64,000 nt of DNA from Caldicellulosiruptor morganii (GTDB lineage: Bacteria > Bacillota > Thermoanaerobacteria > Caldicellulosiruptorales > Caldicellulosiruptoraceae), in NCBI RefSeq assembly GCF_026810225.1, contig NZ_CP113865.1, forward strand, positions 1,818,001 to 1,882,000. The letters are read 5' to 3'. Each line of letters starts with the position of its first letter. Position 1 is the first letter of the stretch. Below are positions 53,592 to 63,839 of the stretch, one piece after another. The notes beneath the pieces are model-generated. The model ran no database searches and was not told where the DNA came from. It saw only the letters and a program-made list of their open reading frames with translations. Position numbers and translations under genes: made by a program.

Positions 53592-54707
53592 GCCACTTCC
53601 TCCTCATTTCTAAACTTTTTCAGGTAAGCATTGATAAAGACATCTATCTCACCGTCCATTACTGCCTCAACATTGCCAACCTCTGCATCTGTTCTGTGGT
53701 CCTTGACAAGTGTGTAGGGGCAAAATACATATGACCTGATCTGGTTACCCCAGCCAATCTCTGTTTGCTCCCCTTTAAGCTTTTGAATCTTCTCCCTTCG
53801 CTCCTTCTCTTTGAGCTCCAGAAGTTTTGCTTTTAAAATCCTGAGTGCAATCTCCCTGTTTTTGTGCTGTGAGCGCTCATTCTGGCAGGTGACCACAATC
53901 CCCGTTGGAATGTGTTTTATTCTCACAGCCGACTCTGTTTTATTTACATGCTGGCCACCTGCACCAGATGCTCTGAACGTGTCAATCTCCAAATCCTCTT
54001 CTTTTATCTCAATCTCTGCATCGTCTTCTACCTCAGGCAGAACCTCAACCGCTGCAAATGAAGTGTGACGCCTGCCTGCTGCATCAAAAGGCGAAATTCT
54101 CACAAGCCTGTGAACTCCTTTTTCAGCTTTCAGATACCCATAGGCATTCTCACCAACTATGCGAACTGTGACATTTTTAATCCCCGCTTCCTCACCGGGT
54201 AGAATATCAAGGGTTTCAACCTTGTAGCCTTTTTTTGCTGCCCAGCGCGTGTACATCCTAAGTAGCATCTCTGCCCAGTCCTGAGCTTCTGTGCCACCTG
54301 CACCCGCATGAATTGAGAGTATTGCATTGTTTTTGTCATAGGGACCGTTTAAAAGGACCTCTATCTTGAAATCCTCTATCTTCCTCTCAAGGTCCAAAAG
54401 CTCTTTTTCAAGCTCTTCTGCCATCTCATGGTTTCCTTCATCCAAGCTCAGCTCTGTCAGCACTTTTAAATCTTCCCACTGCGAATATAGTTTTTGGAAC
54501 CTCTCTATTTTGTCCTTTAGCCTTTTTATTTTCTGCAAAACTTTTTGAGAGTTCTCTAAATCCTGCCAGAAATCAGGACTTGAAGTCTCACTCTCCAACG
54601 ATTTTAGTTCACTTTCCAGCCTGTCGATGTCAAAGAGAAACCCTCATTTCCTTGAGGTCTTCTTCTGCCTTCTCAAGCCTTTGCAAAATTTCTTCAAGCA
54701 TAAGCAT
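53588..54707 (-). CDS. prfB: Peptide chain release factor 2, with programmed +1 frameshift
   Basis: RF2 recognises UGA/UAA and releases proteins. The start is ATG 54707 (or 54701), with GGAG upstream. The first frame ends MRVSL followed by TGA at 54630-54632; reading resumes in the +1 frame as DIDRLESEL. The slip site CTT-TGA-C with an upstream AGGG Shine-Dalgarno-like element (54640-54643) is the classic RF2 autoregulation signal: low RF2 lets the ribosome slip past its own UGA. Main-frame landmarks are the codon-reading SPF in RISPFDAAGRRHTSF and GAGGQHVNKTESAVRI with the catalytic GGQ. Downstream is cheW. Confidence 0.96.
54630..54645 (-). promoter_or_regulatory. prfB programmed +1 frameshift site
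   Basis: On the minus strand AGGGTTTCTCTTTGAC: an AGGG element and CTT-TGA-C slip site with internal UGA. Frame 0 ends here at 54630; the rest of prfB is in +1. Confidence 0.93.
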
Positions 54708-54746
54708 ATTTTAAGACCACTCCTTTCACTAATGATTCTTAAAAAA

Positions 54747-57293
54747 TCACACTGCACCGCAGCATTTTTTGTATTTTTTGCCGCTCCCGCAAGGACATGG
54801 GTCGTTTCTTCCAACCTTCTGTGTTTTCACAACAGGTTTTCTCACAGGTGTGTCTGATGGCGCATTTTCATACATCTCTTTAACAACTCTTTCTCTTTGA
54901 GGCATATTTTCAACATTTGCATGAAGTATAATTTTTATTGTATCCTCCTGGATTCTCTTTATCATTTCATCAAACATCTCAAACGCTTCGAACCTGAACT
55001 CAACTATTGGGTCTTTTTGGCCAATTGCGCGAAGAGATATGCCTTCTCTCAGCTGTTCTACTGCATCTATGTGTTCCATCCAGTGCATGTCAACAACTCG
55101 CAAAAGCACAACCCTTTCAAGCTCGCGCATAAGCTCGCCAACTTCTTGTTCTTTCTTCTCATATTTTTCTTTTGCAATTGAGATGAGCTTTTCTTTTAGC
55201 TCCTGTTTTGTCATATTTTTTGCATCCTGCTCAGAAAGCTCACTATCCAAGAATATAAACTTCAAATCCTGCAAAAGACCTTTTATATCCCAGTCTTCAG
55301 GATGAGGACTTTCGCCTGTGTACACCTTTATCTTGTAATCCACAAGCTCATCTATCATGCCAAGGATAGAATCCCTTAAGTTCTCGCCTTCTAAAACCTT
55401 GCGCCTTTGTGAGTATATTATCTCTCTTTGCTTGTTCAAAACATCGTCAAATTGCAAAAGATGTTTTCGTATCTCAAAGTTTCGTGCTTCAACCCTCTTT
55501 TGCGCCTTTTCAATGGCATCAGACAAGAGCTTGTGTTCAATCGGCTGGTCATCAGGCAAGCCCAGCGACTCAACAAGGTTTTTGATCCTCTCAGACCCGA
55601 AAAGTCTCATCAAATCGTCCTCAAGCGATACATAAAACCTTGACTCGCCTGGGTCACCCTGACGGCCGGCTCTTCCTCGGAGCTGGTTGTCTATTCGCCT
55701 GCTCTCATGCCTCTCTGTACCAATTACTTTCAGCCCGCCAAGCTCAGCAACACCTTCGCCTAAAACAATGTCTGTTCCACGGCCTGCCATGTTGGTTGCA
55801 ATTGTCACAGCACCTTTTTGACCAGCCTTTGCAATTATCATAGCCTCTTTTTCGTGGTGTTTTGCGTTTAAAACCTCATGTTTTATACCATGTTTTTTGA
55901 GCATCTCGCTCAGCATCTCAGACTTCTCAATTGACACTGTGCCAACCAAAACAGGCTGACCTTTTTTGTGAGTCTCAACAATCTCCTGAACAATCGCCTC
56001 AAACTTTGCCTTTTCTGTCTTGTAAACCTTGTCAGGATGGTCAATTCTTATCATTGGTTTGTGCGTAGGAATTTCTATGACATCAAGCTTATAGATTTCT
56101 CTAAACTCCTGCTCTTCTGTCTTTGCAGTACCTGTCATACCAGCAAGTTTTTTGTACAGCCTGAAATAGTTCTGGAAGGTAATTGTTGCCAAAGTTTTGC
56201 TTTCTCTTTCTATCCTCACGCCTTCTTTTGCTTCAATGGCCTGGTGAAGCCCTTCCGAAAACCTTCGGCCGTACATCAATCTTCCTGTGAACTCATCAAC
56301 GATGATTACTTGGCCATCTTTTACAACATAGTCCCTGTCTCTTTTCATGAGCGCGTGAGCTTTTAGTGCCTGGATAATGTGGTGGTGAAGGGTTGCATTT
56401 TCCGGGTCAGCCAAGTTTGTGACACCAAAATATTTCTCGGCTTTCTTGATACCCTCTTCTGTGAGCGAAACTGTGTGTCTTTTCTCGTTTACTATATAGT
56501 CATAGCCAGTGGTATCTGGCATTTGCTTGTCATCATCACTGTTATAATAAAGAGGTTTTAGTCTTCTTACGAAATTGTCTGCTCTTTTGTAAAGGTCTGT
56601 TGACTTTTCAGCAGGACCTGAGATGATAAGAGGCGTTCTTGCCTCGTCAATCAAGATCGAGTCAACCTCGTCGATTATTGCATAGTTTAGCTCTCTTTGC
56701 ACAAGCTCTTCTTTGTAAATTGCCATGTTGTCACGCAAGTAATCAAACCCAAACTCGTTGTTTGTACCATAGGTAATATCACAGCTATAAGCTTTTTTCC
56801 TCTCTTCATGTGTCAGGCCATGGACTATAACACCAACAGAAAGTCCCAAGAAATTGTAAATAGGCCCCATCCACTCAGCGTCTCTTTTTGCCAAGTAGTC
56901 ATTAACAGTTACTATATGAACACCCTTGCCCTCTAAAGCGTTCAAGTACGCAGGTAGAGTTGCCACAAGGGTTTTACCTTCACCAGTTTTCATCTCTGCA
57001 ATCCTGCCCTGGTGAAGAACTATTCCACCAATTAACTGAACTCTGAAATGGCGCATCTTTAAAGTCCGCCAAGCAGCCTCTCGCACAGCTGCAAACGCTT
57101 CTGGCAGGATATCGTCCAAAGTTTCGCCGTTTTTTAACCTCTGTTTGAATATGTCTGTCTTTTGCCTCAGCTCTGCATCTGTTAACCTCTCATATTCCGG
57201 GGCAAGTGATTCTATCTTATCAACTATTGGCAAGATTTTTTTAATCTCTCTTTCGCTGTAGCTTCCTATCAGCTTTTCAATTATTTTTAACAT
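54747..57293 (-). CDS. secA: Preprotein translocase ATPase SecA
   Basis: An 848-residue motor for protein export through SecYEG. ATG 57293 has GAGGGTGG upstream, and in-frame starts before it lack a site. Landmarks: Walker [22 protein letters not shown] box [18 protein letters not shown], motif [30 protein letters not shown], and a C-terminal zinc-binding SEC-C ([16 protein letters not shown]). Standard length. prfB follows 40 nt downstream, as in many Firmicutes. Confidence 0.97.
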   Translation of the reverse strand: MLKIIEKLIGSYSEREIKKILPIVDKIESLAPEYERLTDAELRQKTDIFKQRLKNGETLDDILPEAFAAVREAAWRTLKMRHFRVQLIGGIVLHQGRIAEMKTGEGKTLVATLPAYLNALEGKGVHIVTVNDYLAKRDAEWMGPIYNFLGLSVGVIVHGLTHEERKKAYSCDITYGTNNEFGFDYLRDNMAIYKEELVQRELNYAIIDEVDSILIDEARTPLIISGPAEKSTDLYKRADNFVRRLKPLYYNSDDDKQMPDTTGYDYIVNEKRHTVSLTEEGIKKAEKYFGVTNLADPENATLHHHIIQALKAHALMKRDRDYVVKDGQVIIVDEFTGRLMYGRRFSEGLHQAIEAKEGVRIERESKTLATITFQNYFRLYKKLAGMTGTAKTEEQEFREIYKLDVIEIPTHKPMIRIDHPDKVYKTEKAKFEAIVQEIVETHKKGQPVLVGTVSIEKSEMLSEMLKKHGIKHEVLNAKHHEKEAMIIAKAGQKGAVTIATNMAGRGTDIVLGEGVAELGGLKVIGTERHESRRIDNQLRGRAGRQGDPGESRFYVSLEDDLMRLFGSERIKNLVESLGLPDDQPIEHKLLSDAIEKAQKRVEARNFEIRKHLLQFDDVLNKQREIIYSQRRKVLEGENLRDSILGMIDELVDYKIKVYTGESPHPEDWDIKGLLQDLKFIFLDSELSEQDAKNMTKQELKEKLISIAKEKYEKKEQEVGELMRELERVVLLRVVDMHWMEHIDAVEQLREGISLRAIGQKDPIVEFRFEAFEMFDEMIKRIQEDTIKIILHANVENMPQRERVVKEMYENAPSDTPVRKPVVKTQKVGRNDPCPCGSGKKYKKCCGAV

Positions 57294-57378
57294 GTTTCCA
57301 CCCTCGATTTTTTCAAAAATTTTTGGACAGTTCAAATAATTATTTTATCACTTCTTGAAGATATATTCAAACAAAAAT

Positions 57379-57408
57379 CCGCTCAAGACAAATTCTTGTC
57401 TTGAGCGG
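57379..57408 (-). terminator. Intrinsic terminator after hpf
   Basis: A 13-bp perfect stem (57379-57391 with 57396-57408). On the minus strand ATTTTTG follows. Confidence 0.85.
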
Positions 57409-57451
57409 GGGCAGTGATGCTCTTAATTTTTTCTTATGTTTAAAAAAACTT

Positions 57452-58000
57452 TTAATATTCAGGTTCAATTAAACCATACGCACCGTCGTTTCTTTTATAC
57501 ACCACATTCACCTTATCTGTGTCCTGATTCAAAAATACAAAGAAGTTATGACCAAGCAAATTCATCTGCAAAATAGCCTCTTCCACGCTCATTGGCTTTA
57601 TTGGAAACCTCTTTGTCTTGGCAATTCTAAACTCACCATTTTCTTCTTGACCTTCCTTTTCAGGCTCCTCTAATTCGAATGTCATGTATCGCAAAGACTC
57701 TGCATCTTTTGCCCTTTTTGCTATCTTTGTTTTGAACTTTCGAATTTGCCTTTCCAAGGTGTCAACAACCAAATCTATGGCACTGTACATATCGTTGCTT
57801 CTCTCTTCAGCTCTCAAAATCATTCCATGGAATGGTATTGTCACTTCAATTATGTGTGAAATCTTCTCAACACTCAAAGTTACATGAACATCAGTGTTAA
57901 GTTTGATATACCTCTCAAGCTTTGAAAGTTTCTTTTCAATCCTTTCTTTTAGTGCATCTGTTACTTCAATGTTCTTGCCACTGATAATAAAGTTCATCAT
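57452..58000 (-). CDS. hpf: Ribosome hibernation promoting factor, long form
   Basis: A 182-residue factor. N-terminal S30AE domain (IISGKNIEVTDALKERIEKKLSKLERYI) binds the 30S decoding region; the C-terminal domain (KRFPIKPMSVEEAILQMNLLGHNFFVFLN) drives dimerisation of ribosomes into 100S. ATG 58000 is best placed behind AAAGGA; an ATG at 58009 abuts the site. Upstream lies a cluster of DnaA-box-like sites. Confidence 0.95.
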   Translation of the reverse strand: MMNFIISGKNIEVTDALKERIEKKLSKLERYIKLNTDVHVTLSVEKISHIIEVTIPFHGMILRAEERSNDMYSAIDLVVDTLERQIRKFKTKIAKRAKDAESLRYMTFELEEPEKEGQEENGEFRIAKTKRFPIKPMSVEEAILQMNLLGHNFFVFLNQDTDKVNVVYKRNDGAYGLIEPEY

Positions 58001-58081
58001 ATTGACCATCCTTTCTATGTAGAAGGTTTTGTTTTGATATTATATATATACCACCAAATTCGACTTATTTACACAAAAATT

Positions 58082-58172
58082 TTTTCCACAAAACTATCCA
58101 CAATTCACAATAGCCAAATATCCATTCTGTTAAAACTTAAGCTGTGGATAATGTGGATAACTCTGTGGATAT
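58082..58172. promoter_or_regulatory. DnaA-box cluster upstream of hpf
   Basis: Five sites match the DnaA box TTATCCACA. Two perfect copies (TGTGGATAA) lie head to tail at 58143-58151 and 58152-58160; one-mismatch copies are at 58164-58172 (same direction), 58082-58090 and 58094-58102 (opposite direction). A/T-rich DNA (58030-58080) adjoins them. Genuine oriC sites normally flank dnaA, which is not here, so titration or transcription control is more likely. Confidence 0.8.
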
Positions 58173-58235
58173 GTTATTTCCCAAGCTTCTTTGGGTGTTG
58201 AAAAGTTACTTTCTATTTTTTAAGCAAACAAAAAA

Positions 58236-58267
58236 GGCACACACATCTTCTTTTACATGCATGTGCC
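58236..58267 (-). terminator. Terminator after the DUF362 gene
   Basis: Imperfect 11-bp stem, 58236-58246 with 58257-58267. On the minus strand TTTTTTGTTTG follows. Confidence 0.75.
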
Positions 58268-58284
58268 CTGAGCATGAATATTTT

Positions 58285-59367
58285 CTATAAATTTTGTTTT
58301 AAAAACTCAACAATCTCGTTTGACTTTGGAGGACATCCAAGTTTGCACACATTAAAAGCTTTTGTGCAGCTTCCAATTCCTATTCCATCCATAGCTTTTC
58401 CTTTATAGCCCTGGCCAATATACAGTTTTTTTGAAAGTTTTTTCAAAAGCCCTTGCTCATCAAGTCTCATAAGGCTACTTATTAAATTTGCATAGCAGAC
58501 TGAACATGCATCTTTTTCTTCAATATACTTCGCGTATCTTGAAACAATAGAGGACCTTTTTGAAAATCCAATTGTTTTTTTCTCAGGATTTATTTCTATG
58601 ATATTATACTCACCGGCTTTTCCAACTCCCAATTTTTCTGCCAAGCTTATGTATTCAATGTCATATGGGTTGTATCCCAGATGCTCGGCGGCAAAGCTGT
58701 CAATCAGAACCGGGTCAAAGCCAAGGGCTATAAAATCCTTCTCAACAGGATTTCCTCCCTCTTCAAAGTCAGGGTCTGGCATAATACTGTCTACCACTAC
58801 AAGATGGGTCTTTATTGCTTTGTTCAAATATGCAATTGGTTTGTGAAGACCAAGTGTATGAAACCTTCTCTTTTCACTGTCAGGAATGAGCCCTTTAAGA
58901 TTTTTCAAAGCACAGGTAAGTTGTGTCTGGCAGTGCCCTTTCAAAAGCGGAACATTTATTAAAAAGTCATATTCATAAACCTTGCTACAAATGTTAAGTT
59001 CAAACCCATCAACATTTACCTTCAAAGGCCTATCGTCTTTTGTGTCAATGAGCTTTACACCATACTTTTTTGCAATCTCAGTATACCCACAAACTTCAAA
59101 CGCCCTTTTTGTGGAAGCGCCAAGCCATGCACCCTCTAAAATTGCAATGTTTTCAAACCCATTTTCCCTCAAGTACTCTATGATTCCTTCAACAATGTAT
59201 GGGTTTGTTGTCGCACCTGAGGTGTACGGCTTTGCAACAACCAAGTTGGGTTTTATAGCAATTTTGCTCTTTATAGGAATATATCTTTTCACATCGGCAT
59301 ACTCAAGAAGCTGTTTTGTCATAGATTTAGCATCTTTACCGTAGATAATGTAAATGTTGTTGTTCAT
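58285..59367 (-). CDS. DUF362-domain protein
   Basis: A 360-residue protein. DUF362 core landmarks are KSKIAIKPNLVVAKPYTSGATTNPYIVEG, NVPLLKGHCQTQLTCALKNLKGLIPD and FIALGFDPVLIDSFAAEHLGY. Several cysteines in the C-terminal part (CSVCYANL, GSCTKAFNVCKLGCPPKSNE) may hold a cluster in place of the usual ferredoxin motifs. ATG 59367 (AAAGGAA about 9 nt upstream) is chosen over an earlier in-frame start. Function of the family is unknown; it is downstream of dnaX by 14 nt. Confidence 0.85.
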   Translation of the reverse strand: MNNNIYIIYGKDAKSMTKQLLEYADVKRYIPIKSKIAIKPNLVVAKPYTSGATTNPYIVEGIIEYLRENGFENIAILEGAWLGASTKRAFEVCGYTEIAKKYGVKLIDTKDDRPLKVNVDGFELNICSKVYEYDFLINVPLLKGHCQTQLTCALKNLKGLIPDSEKRRFHTLGLHKPIAYLNKAIKTHLVVVDSIMPDPDFEEGGNPVEKDFIALGFDPVLIDSFAAEHLGYNPYDIEYISLAEKLGVGKAGEYNIIEINPEKKTIGFSKRSSIVSRYAKYIEEKDACSVCYANLISSLMRLDEQGLLKKLSKKLYIGQGYKGKAMDGIGIGSCTKAFNVCKLGCPPKSNEIVEFLKQNL

Positions 59368-59381
59368 ATCGCTTCTTCCTT

Positions 59382-60986
59382 TCACTCTTTTATAGTAATC
59401 TCTGTGTCAGGAAAGATGTCCTTGAGCTTGTTTATTATATCCTGGTCAGATACAGCATCTTCCTTCAAAGGCTTTTCCTTTTCAACCTCAACAGAGACTT
59501 CTCCTTCATATCCTACAATTCTTTTCAAAACCGATTTAAAATACTCTATGTTCCTGCTCAAAACATCTGCAAACACACTATCTTCCTGCTTGAAACATAC
59601 CTTCACACCATTTTCAAACTTCAGGCTGGCACTTTGAAGAACATGTGAAAGTCCCGGCTTTTCCTCCTTGACAGCCTCTTTTATTTCCTCCCATCTGCTC
59701 AAAATCTCAGACCATGAAAAAGATGCATTGGTATCTACACCTTCCGCGCTTTTGTCAGCTATATGCGGGGTCTTTTGCTCTTGTTTTGTGGATTGAGCCT
59801 TGTCAAGTTTCATGGCATCAAAAGCTTTGGGATTTTCGGCAAGCTGTGATAGCTTTGTCTCAAGTTTTCGCACTCTCTCAAGGAGTGCTTCAAATGAGGT
59901 GTCAAACTGGCTATCGCAAAGCTTTATTGTGTTTATTTCAAGCAAGACCTTTGGAAACCTTGTCCAGCGTATCTGGTTGGCAGTGTCAATAAGCATCTTT
60001 ATGCTCGACACAAGCCTGTTTGAGTCAACAAGGTTTGAGATGTTTATGACAAAAGCTTTATCATTCTCAACCATGTCAACCAAAACATCTTTTGCACCAA
60101 GTCGTAAAATCAGTGCACTTCTCAAAAGTTTCACAGCCTCTTCTAAAAAGGTATTAACATCCATTCCTTCATCCCAAAGCCTATTTACAACTTTGAGTCC
60201 TTTGTTTGAATTGTTTTCTACAATAGCAGCAATAAACTCTTTCACAATCTCAGTTGATGTAACACCTAAAAGGTTTGCAACAAACTTGTAGGTTATATGT
60301 TTATCAGATGTATTTATGCATCTTTCTAATATGGTCAAAGCATCCCTCAGAGCTCCTTCTGCCTTTTGCGAAATCAAATAGAGGGCATTATCGTCAATTG
60401 AAATATTTTCCATCTGAACAATCTTTTTGAGTCTTTCATATATGTCCTTTACAGAAATCCTTTTAAAATCAAACCTCTGACACCTGGATAAAATGGTTGC
60501 AGGCACTTTCTGGATATCTGTGGTTGCAAGAATAAAAAGTGCATGGGAGGGGGGCTCTTCAAGGGTTTTTAAAAGCGCGTTGAAAGCCCCTGTTGAGAGC
60601 ATGTGAACCTCGTCTATTATATACACTTTCTTTTTGCACATAGAAGGTGGGTACCTAACTTCGTCCCTGATTTGCCTCACGTCATTGACACTGGTGTTTG
60701 ATGCAGCGTCAATCTCCAAAACGTCAAGTGTCTTTTCGTCTAAGATGCTCCTGCAAACCTCACATTCGTTGCATGGATTTCCATCCTTGGGATTCAAACA
60801 GTTCACAGCTCTTGACATTATCTTTGCGGTTGTTGTCTTGCCAGTTCCTCTTGGTCCACAAAAGATGTATGCGTGTGCTACTTTGTCCTGTTTTATCTGG
60901 TTTTTTAACGTTTTGGTTATATGATCCTGAGCAACAACATCTTCAAACACTTTGGGCCTGTATTTCCTGTAAAGTGCTATGTGCAT
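59382..60986 (-). CDS. dnaX: DNA polymerase III subunits gamma/tau
   Basis: A 534-residue clamp-loader ATPase. ATG 60986 has AAGGG 9 nt upstream. Walker A GPRGTGKTTTAK, the four-Cys zinc module (CLNPKDGNPCNECEVC), Walker B IDEVHMLS, LEEPPSHALFILATTD and sensor SRCQRFDF are all present. The C-terminal tau-like extension contacts polymerase. It follows rnr by 15 nt. Confidence 0.96.
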   Translation of the reverse strand: MHIALYRKYRPKVFEDVVAQDHITKTLKNQIKQDKVAHAYIFCGPRGTGKTTTAKIMSRAVNCLNPKDGNPCNECEVCRSILDEKTLDVLEIDAASNTSVNDVRQIRDEVRYPPSMCKKKVYIIDEVHMLSTGAFNALLKTLEEPPSHALFILATTDIQKVPATILSRCQRFDFKRISVKDIYERLKKIVQMENISIDDNALYLISQKAEGALRDALTILERCINTSDKHITYKFVANLLGVTSTEIVKEFIAAIVENNSNKGLKVVNRLWDEGMDVNTFLEEAVKLLRSALILRLGAKDVLVDMVENDKAFVINISNLVDSNRLVSSIKMLIDTANQIRWTRFPKVLLEINTIKLCDSQFDTSFEALLERVRKLETKLSQLAENPKAFDAMKLDKAQSTKQEQKTPHIADKSAEGVDTNASFSWSEILSRWEEIKEAVKEEKPGLSHVLQSASLKFENGVKVCFKQEDSVFADVLSRNIEYFKSVLKRIVGYEGEVSVEVEKEKPLKEDAVSDQDIINKLKDIFPDTEITIKE

Positions 60987-61001
60987 GCGCACCACCCTTC
61001 A

Positions 61002-63152
61002 TCACATTTTAAGTTTTTCTACCACAGCAAACTCTATTTGTCTGAGTGGCACATTGGCGTCAATGAGCATTACTTTGACCCTGTCACCAATTTTGTATAC
61101 CTTTTTTGACCTTTCACCTATCAGCTGATATGTCTTTTCATTGAAGACATAATAATCATCTTCTAAAGAGCTGACTCTTACTAAGCCTTCGATTGTGTTT
61201 TCAAGCTCAACAAAAAATCCAAAAGGCGTAACATTAGAAATAATTCCTTCAAAGACCTGACCAATCTTGTCCTGCATAAATTCAACTTTCTTTAGGTCAA
61301 CCGTTTCACGTTCTGCCTCTTCTGCAACTCTTTCTCTCTGTGATGTCCATTTTGCAATCTCTGGCATTTTAAGTTTCAGTCTCTGAGCTTTCTTCTCTGT
61401 CATTTTGCCTTTCAAAACATCTTTCATAATCCTGTGGATTACAAGGTCAGGATACCTTCTTATTGGAGAGGTAAAGTGACAATAGTATTCTGTCGAAAGA
61501 CCAAAGTGACCAAGGTTTTCTTCACAGTACCTTGCTTTCTTAAGAGACCTCAAACACAGCGTATGAATAACCCTTTCTTCTGGCGTGCCACGGCTTTGCT
61601 CTAAAACCGCCTGCAAAGCTTTGGGATGTACCTTGTTCGAAATACCTTTTAGAACATACCCCATGTTGTATATAAACTCTGCAAACTGGTAAATCTTTTC
61701 AATATCAGGCTCTTCATGAACCCTGTACAAAAACGGAACATTTAGCCAGTAGAAATGATTTGCAACTGTCTCGTTGCAAATTAGCATAAACTCTTCAATT
61801 ATTTTATTAGAAATTGTAAGCTCATATCGGATAACGTCTATGGGTTTGCCGTTTTTGTCAAGTATGACTTTTGTCTCATCAAAATCAAAATCCAAAGCCC
61901 CTCTTTTCATTCTCTTTTCTCGCAAAATTAAAGCAAGCTCGCGCATTAGCTCTAAGTCTTCTCTTATATGTTCATACCTTTTCAAAAGCTCTTTGTCCTC
62001 TTCTTTGAGAATCTTTGTCACATTTGTATACGTCATTCTCTCTTTGCTTCTGATCACACTTTCAAAGATGTCATGCTTCACAACATTTCCCTGCTTGTCA
62101 ATCTCCATAAGAACTGAAAATGTCAACCTGTCAACGTTGGGGTTGAGTGAACAGATGCCATTTGAAAGCTTAAACGGAAGCATTGGGATGACTCTGTCAA
62201 CAAGATACACAGACGTTCCGCGCCTGTAAGCTTCCTTGTCAAGATGGGTGTTTGGCTTTACATAGTGGCTAACATCTGCAATATGAACACCTAAAAGATA
62301 GTTCCCGTTTGGAAGTTTTTTGATAGACACTGCATCGTCAAAGTCTTTTGCATCCTCACCATCGATTGTAAAGATTGTCCAGTTGCGCAGGTCAACTCTT
62401 CCTTCTAAATCCTCTTCTGTCACTTCATCTGGAATATTCTCAACTTCTTTTAATACCTCTTTTGGGAACTCCTCGTCAAGTTCATATTTTTTAATTATTG
62501 AAAGAATGTCAACACCTTTGGCATTTTCATACCCCAAAATCTCAATAATTTTCCCCTCAGGGTTTCTTCTTTTTTCAGGATACCTGGTAATCTCAACAAC
62601 AACCTTCTGACCCGTTTTAGCCTTGTTCTTCCCGCTTTTTGGAATATAGATGTCATATGTTATCCTCTGGTCATCTGGAATGACAAAACCAAAGTTTTTG
62701 CTATCCTCATACCTTCCAACAACTTTTGTGATACCTCTTTGCAAAATCCTCTCAATAAACCCCTCTACCTTTTTGCCCTCAACAGGCGGAAGAGAAAGTA
62801 CCTTTACAAGCACCCTGTCGCCATGCATAGCACCGTTCATGTTCTCTGGTGAGATATAAATGTCGGGTACATTGGGGTTGTCAGGAATCAAAAAACCATA
62901 GCCGCGCGGGTTTACCTCAAGCATTCCTGCAAACAGGTTCATCTCCTCAGCAAGACCGAACCTGCCACGCTTTGTCCTTACAATCTTGCCCTCTTGTTCT
63001 AATTCATCTAATATCTTTTTGAGAAGCTTTTCATCCTTTTCCTGCCAGCTTAAAATCTCAAGGATTTCTGAAAATGTCATGGGATGATAGCTTTCTTCCT
63101 GAAAAAGATTTAAAACCTCCTGTTTCTTTTCCTCATACTTTATCTTTTTCAC
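61002..63152 (-). CDS. rnr: Ribonuclease R (RNB family exoribonuclease)
   Basis: A 716-residue 3'-to-5' exonuclease. Order: N-terminal helix-turn-helix (FSEILEILSWQEKDEKLL), two cold-shock domains (RGYGFLIPDNPNVPDIYI), the RNB catalytic core with DGEDAKDFDDAVSI acidic residues, and a C-terminal S1 domain (IGQVFEGIISNVTPFGFFVEL). It degrades structured RNA and helps tmRNA-linked decay. GTG start at 63152. Intact. Confidence 0.96.
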   Translation of the reverse strand: MKKIKYEEKKQEVLNLFQEESYHPMTFSEILEILSWQEKDEKLLKKILDELEQEGKIVRTKRGRFGLAEEMNLFAGMLEVNPRGYGFLIPDNPNVPDIYISPENMNGAMHGDRVLVKVLSLPPVEGKKVEGFIERILQRGITKVVGRYEDSKNFGFVIPDDQRITYDIYIPKSGKNKAKTGQKVVVEITRYPEKRRNPEGKIIEILGYENAKGVDILSIIKKYELDEEFPKEVLKEVENIPDEVTEEDLEGRVDLRNWTIFTIDGEDAKDFDDAVSIKKLPNGNYLLGVHIADVSHYVKPNTHLDKEAYRRGTSVYLVDRVIPMLPFKLSNGICSLNPNVDRLTFSVLMEIDKQGNVVKHDIFESVIRSKERMTYTNVTKILKEEDKELLKRYEHIREDLELMRELALILREKRMKRGALDFDFDETKVILDKNGKPIDVIRYELTISNKIIEEFMLICNETVANHFYWLNVPFLYRVHEEPDIEKIYQFAEFIYNMGYVLKGISNKVHPKALQAVLEQSRGTPEERVIHTLCLRSLKKARYCEENLGHFGLSTEYYCHFTSPIRRYPDLVIHRIMKDVLKGKMTEKKAQRLKLKMPEIAKWTSQRERVAEEAERETVDLKKVEFMQDKIGQVFEGIISNVTPFGFFVELENTIEGLVRVSSLEDDYYVFNEKTYQLIGERSKKVYKIGDRVKVMLIDANVPLRQIEFAVVEKLKM

Positions 63153-63182
63153 AGGATTATCACATCCTTTTATTTTTTAAGT

Positions 63183-63740
63183 TTACAAACCAAGCTCATT
63201 AGATATTTTTTGCATAGCTCTGATTGCTATACCTAAAAACTCTTCAAGTTCAAGCCCAAGGTCAGAACATGCTCTCATCTGATCTCTGTTTGCACCCTTT
63301 GCAAAGCTTTTTTCATTGAACCTGTTTAGCAGAAACGGTACCGTCACATCCGAAAGTTTTTTTGATGGTAGAATCAGCGCACCTGCAACAATGAAACCAG
63401 ATGTCGGGTCAACACAGTAAAGTGCCTTGTCCAAAAGAGAAAGTCTTGGAAGACCGTGTGCGTCGTTGTGAACTTTTACAGCATATACAATGTCCTTATC
63501 AAACCCCAAATCCTCCAAAATTTTTGCGCCAACCAAGCTGTGCGCGCTCGGGTCGTTTTTTGTATCCTCATAATCTATGTCATGAACAAGTCCACAAATA
63601 CCCCACTTATCCATATCTTGTTCAAAATAACATGCAAGCTCGCGCATGATAGCCTCGCAAGCCAAACAGTGTTTGAAAAGATTCTGTGTCTTTATTCTCT
63701 TTTTAAGCTCCTCCAGTGCAACTTCACGTGTGACGCTCAT
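63183..63740 (-). CDS. HD-domain hydrolase-like protein
   Basis: A 185-residue protein from ATG 63740 (AAAGGAGG about 11 nt upstream; an earlier in-frame start has no site). The HD motif is split over KHCLACEAIMRELA (first His), GLVHDIDYED (HD pair) and KVHNDAHG. Such proteins are metal-dependent phosphohydrolases acting on nucleotides or other phosphates. Substrate unknown. Between secG and rnr. Confidence 0.88.
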   Translation of the reverse strand: MSVTREVALEELKKRIKTQNLFKHCLACEAIMRELACYFEQDMDKWGICGLVHDIDYEDTKNDPSAHSLVGAKILEDLGFDKDIVYAVKVHNDAHGLPRLSLLDKALYCVDPTSGFIVAGALILPSKKLSDVTVPFLLNRFNEKSFAKGANRDQMRACSDLGLELEEFLGIAIRAMQKISNELGL

Positions 63741-63806
63741 TTTAAAATCTTCCTCCTTTTGTATTAAGCGTTTTGTAAGATATTGTGAACATTCATGGTT
63801 AAAATA

Positions 63807-63839
63807 AAAACCCAAGGTTGACATTCAACCTCAGGTTTT
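63807..63839 (-). terminator. Terminator after secG
   Basis: A 15-nt stem with a 2-nt internal mismatch (63807-63821 with 63825-63839) overlapping the secG stop; TTTTTATTTT follows on the minus strand. Confidence 0.7.

Noticed and set aside
58040-58175. Chromosomal replication origin
   Set aside because: Box density fits, but dnaA/dnaN are absent, which flank oriC in almost all Firmicutes; kept only as a DnaA-box cluster.
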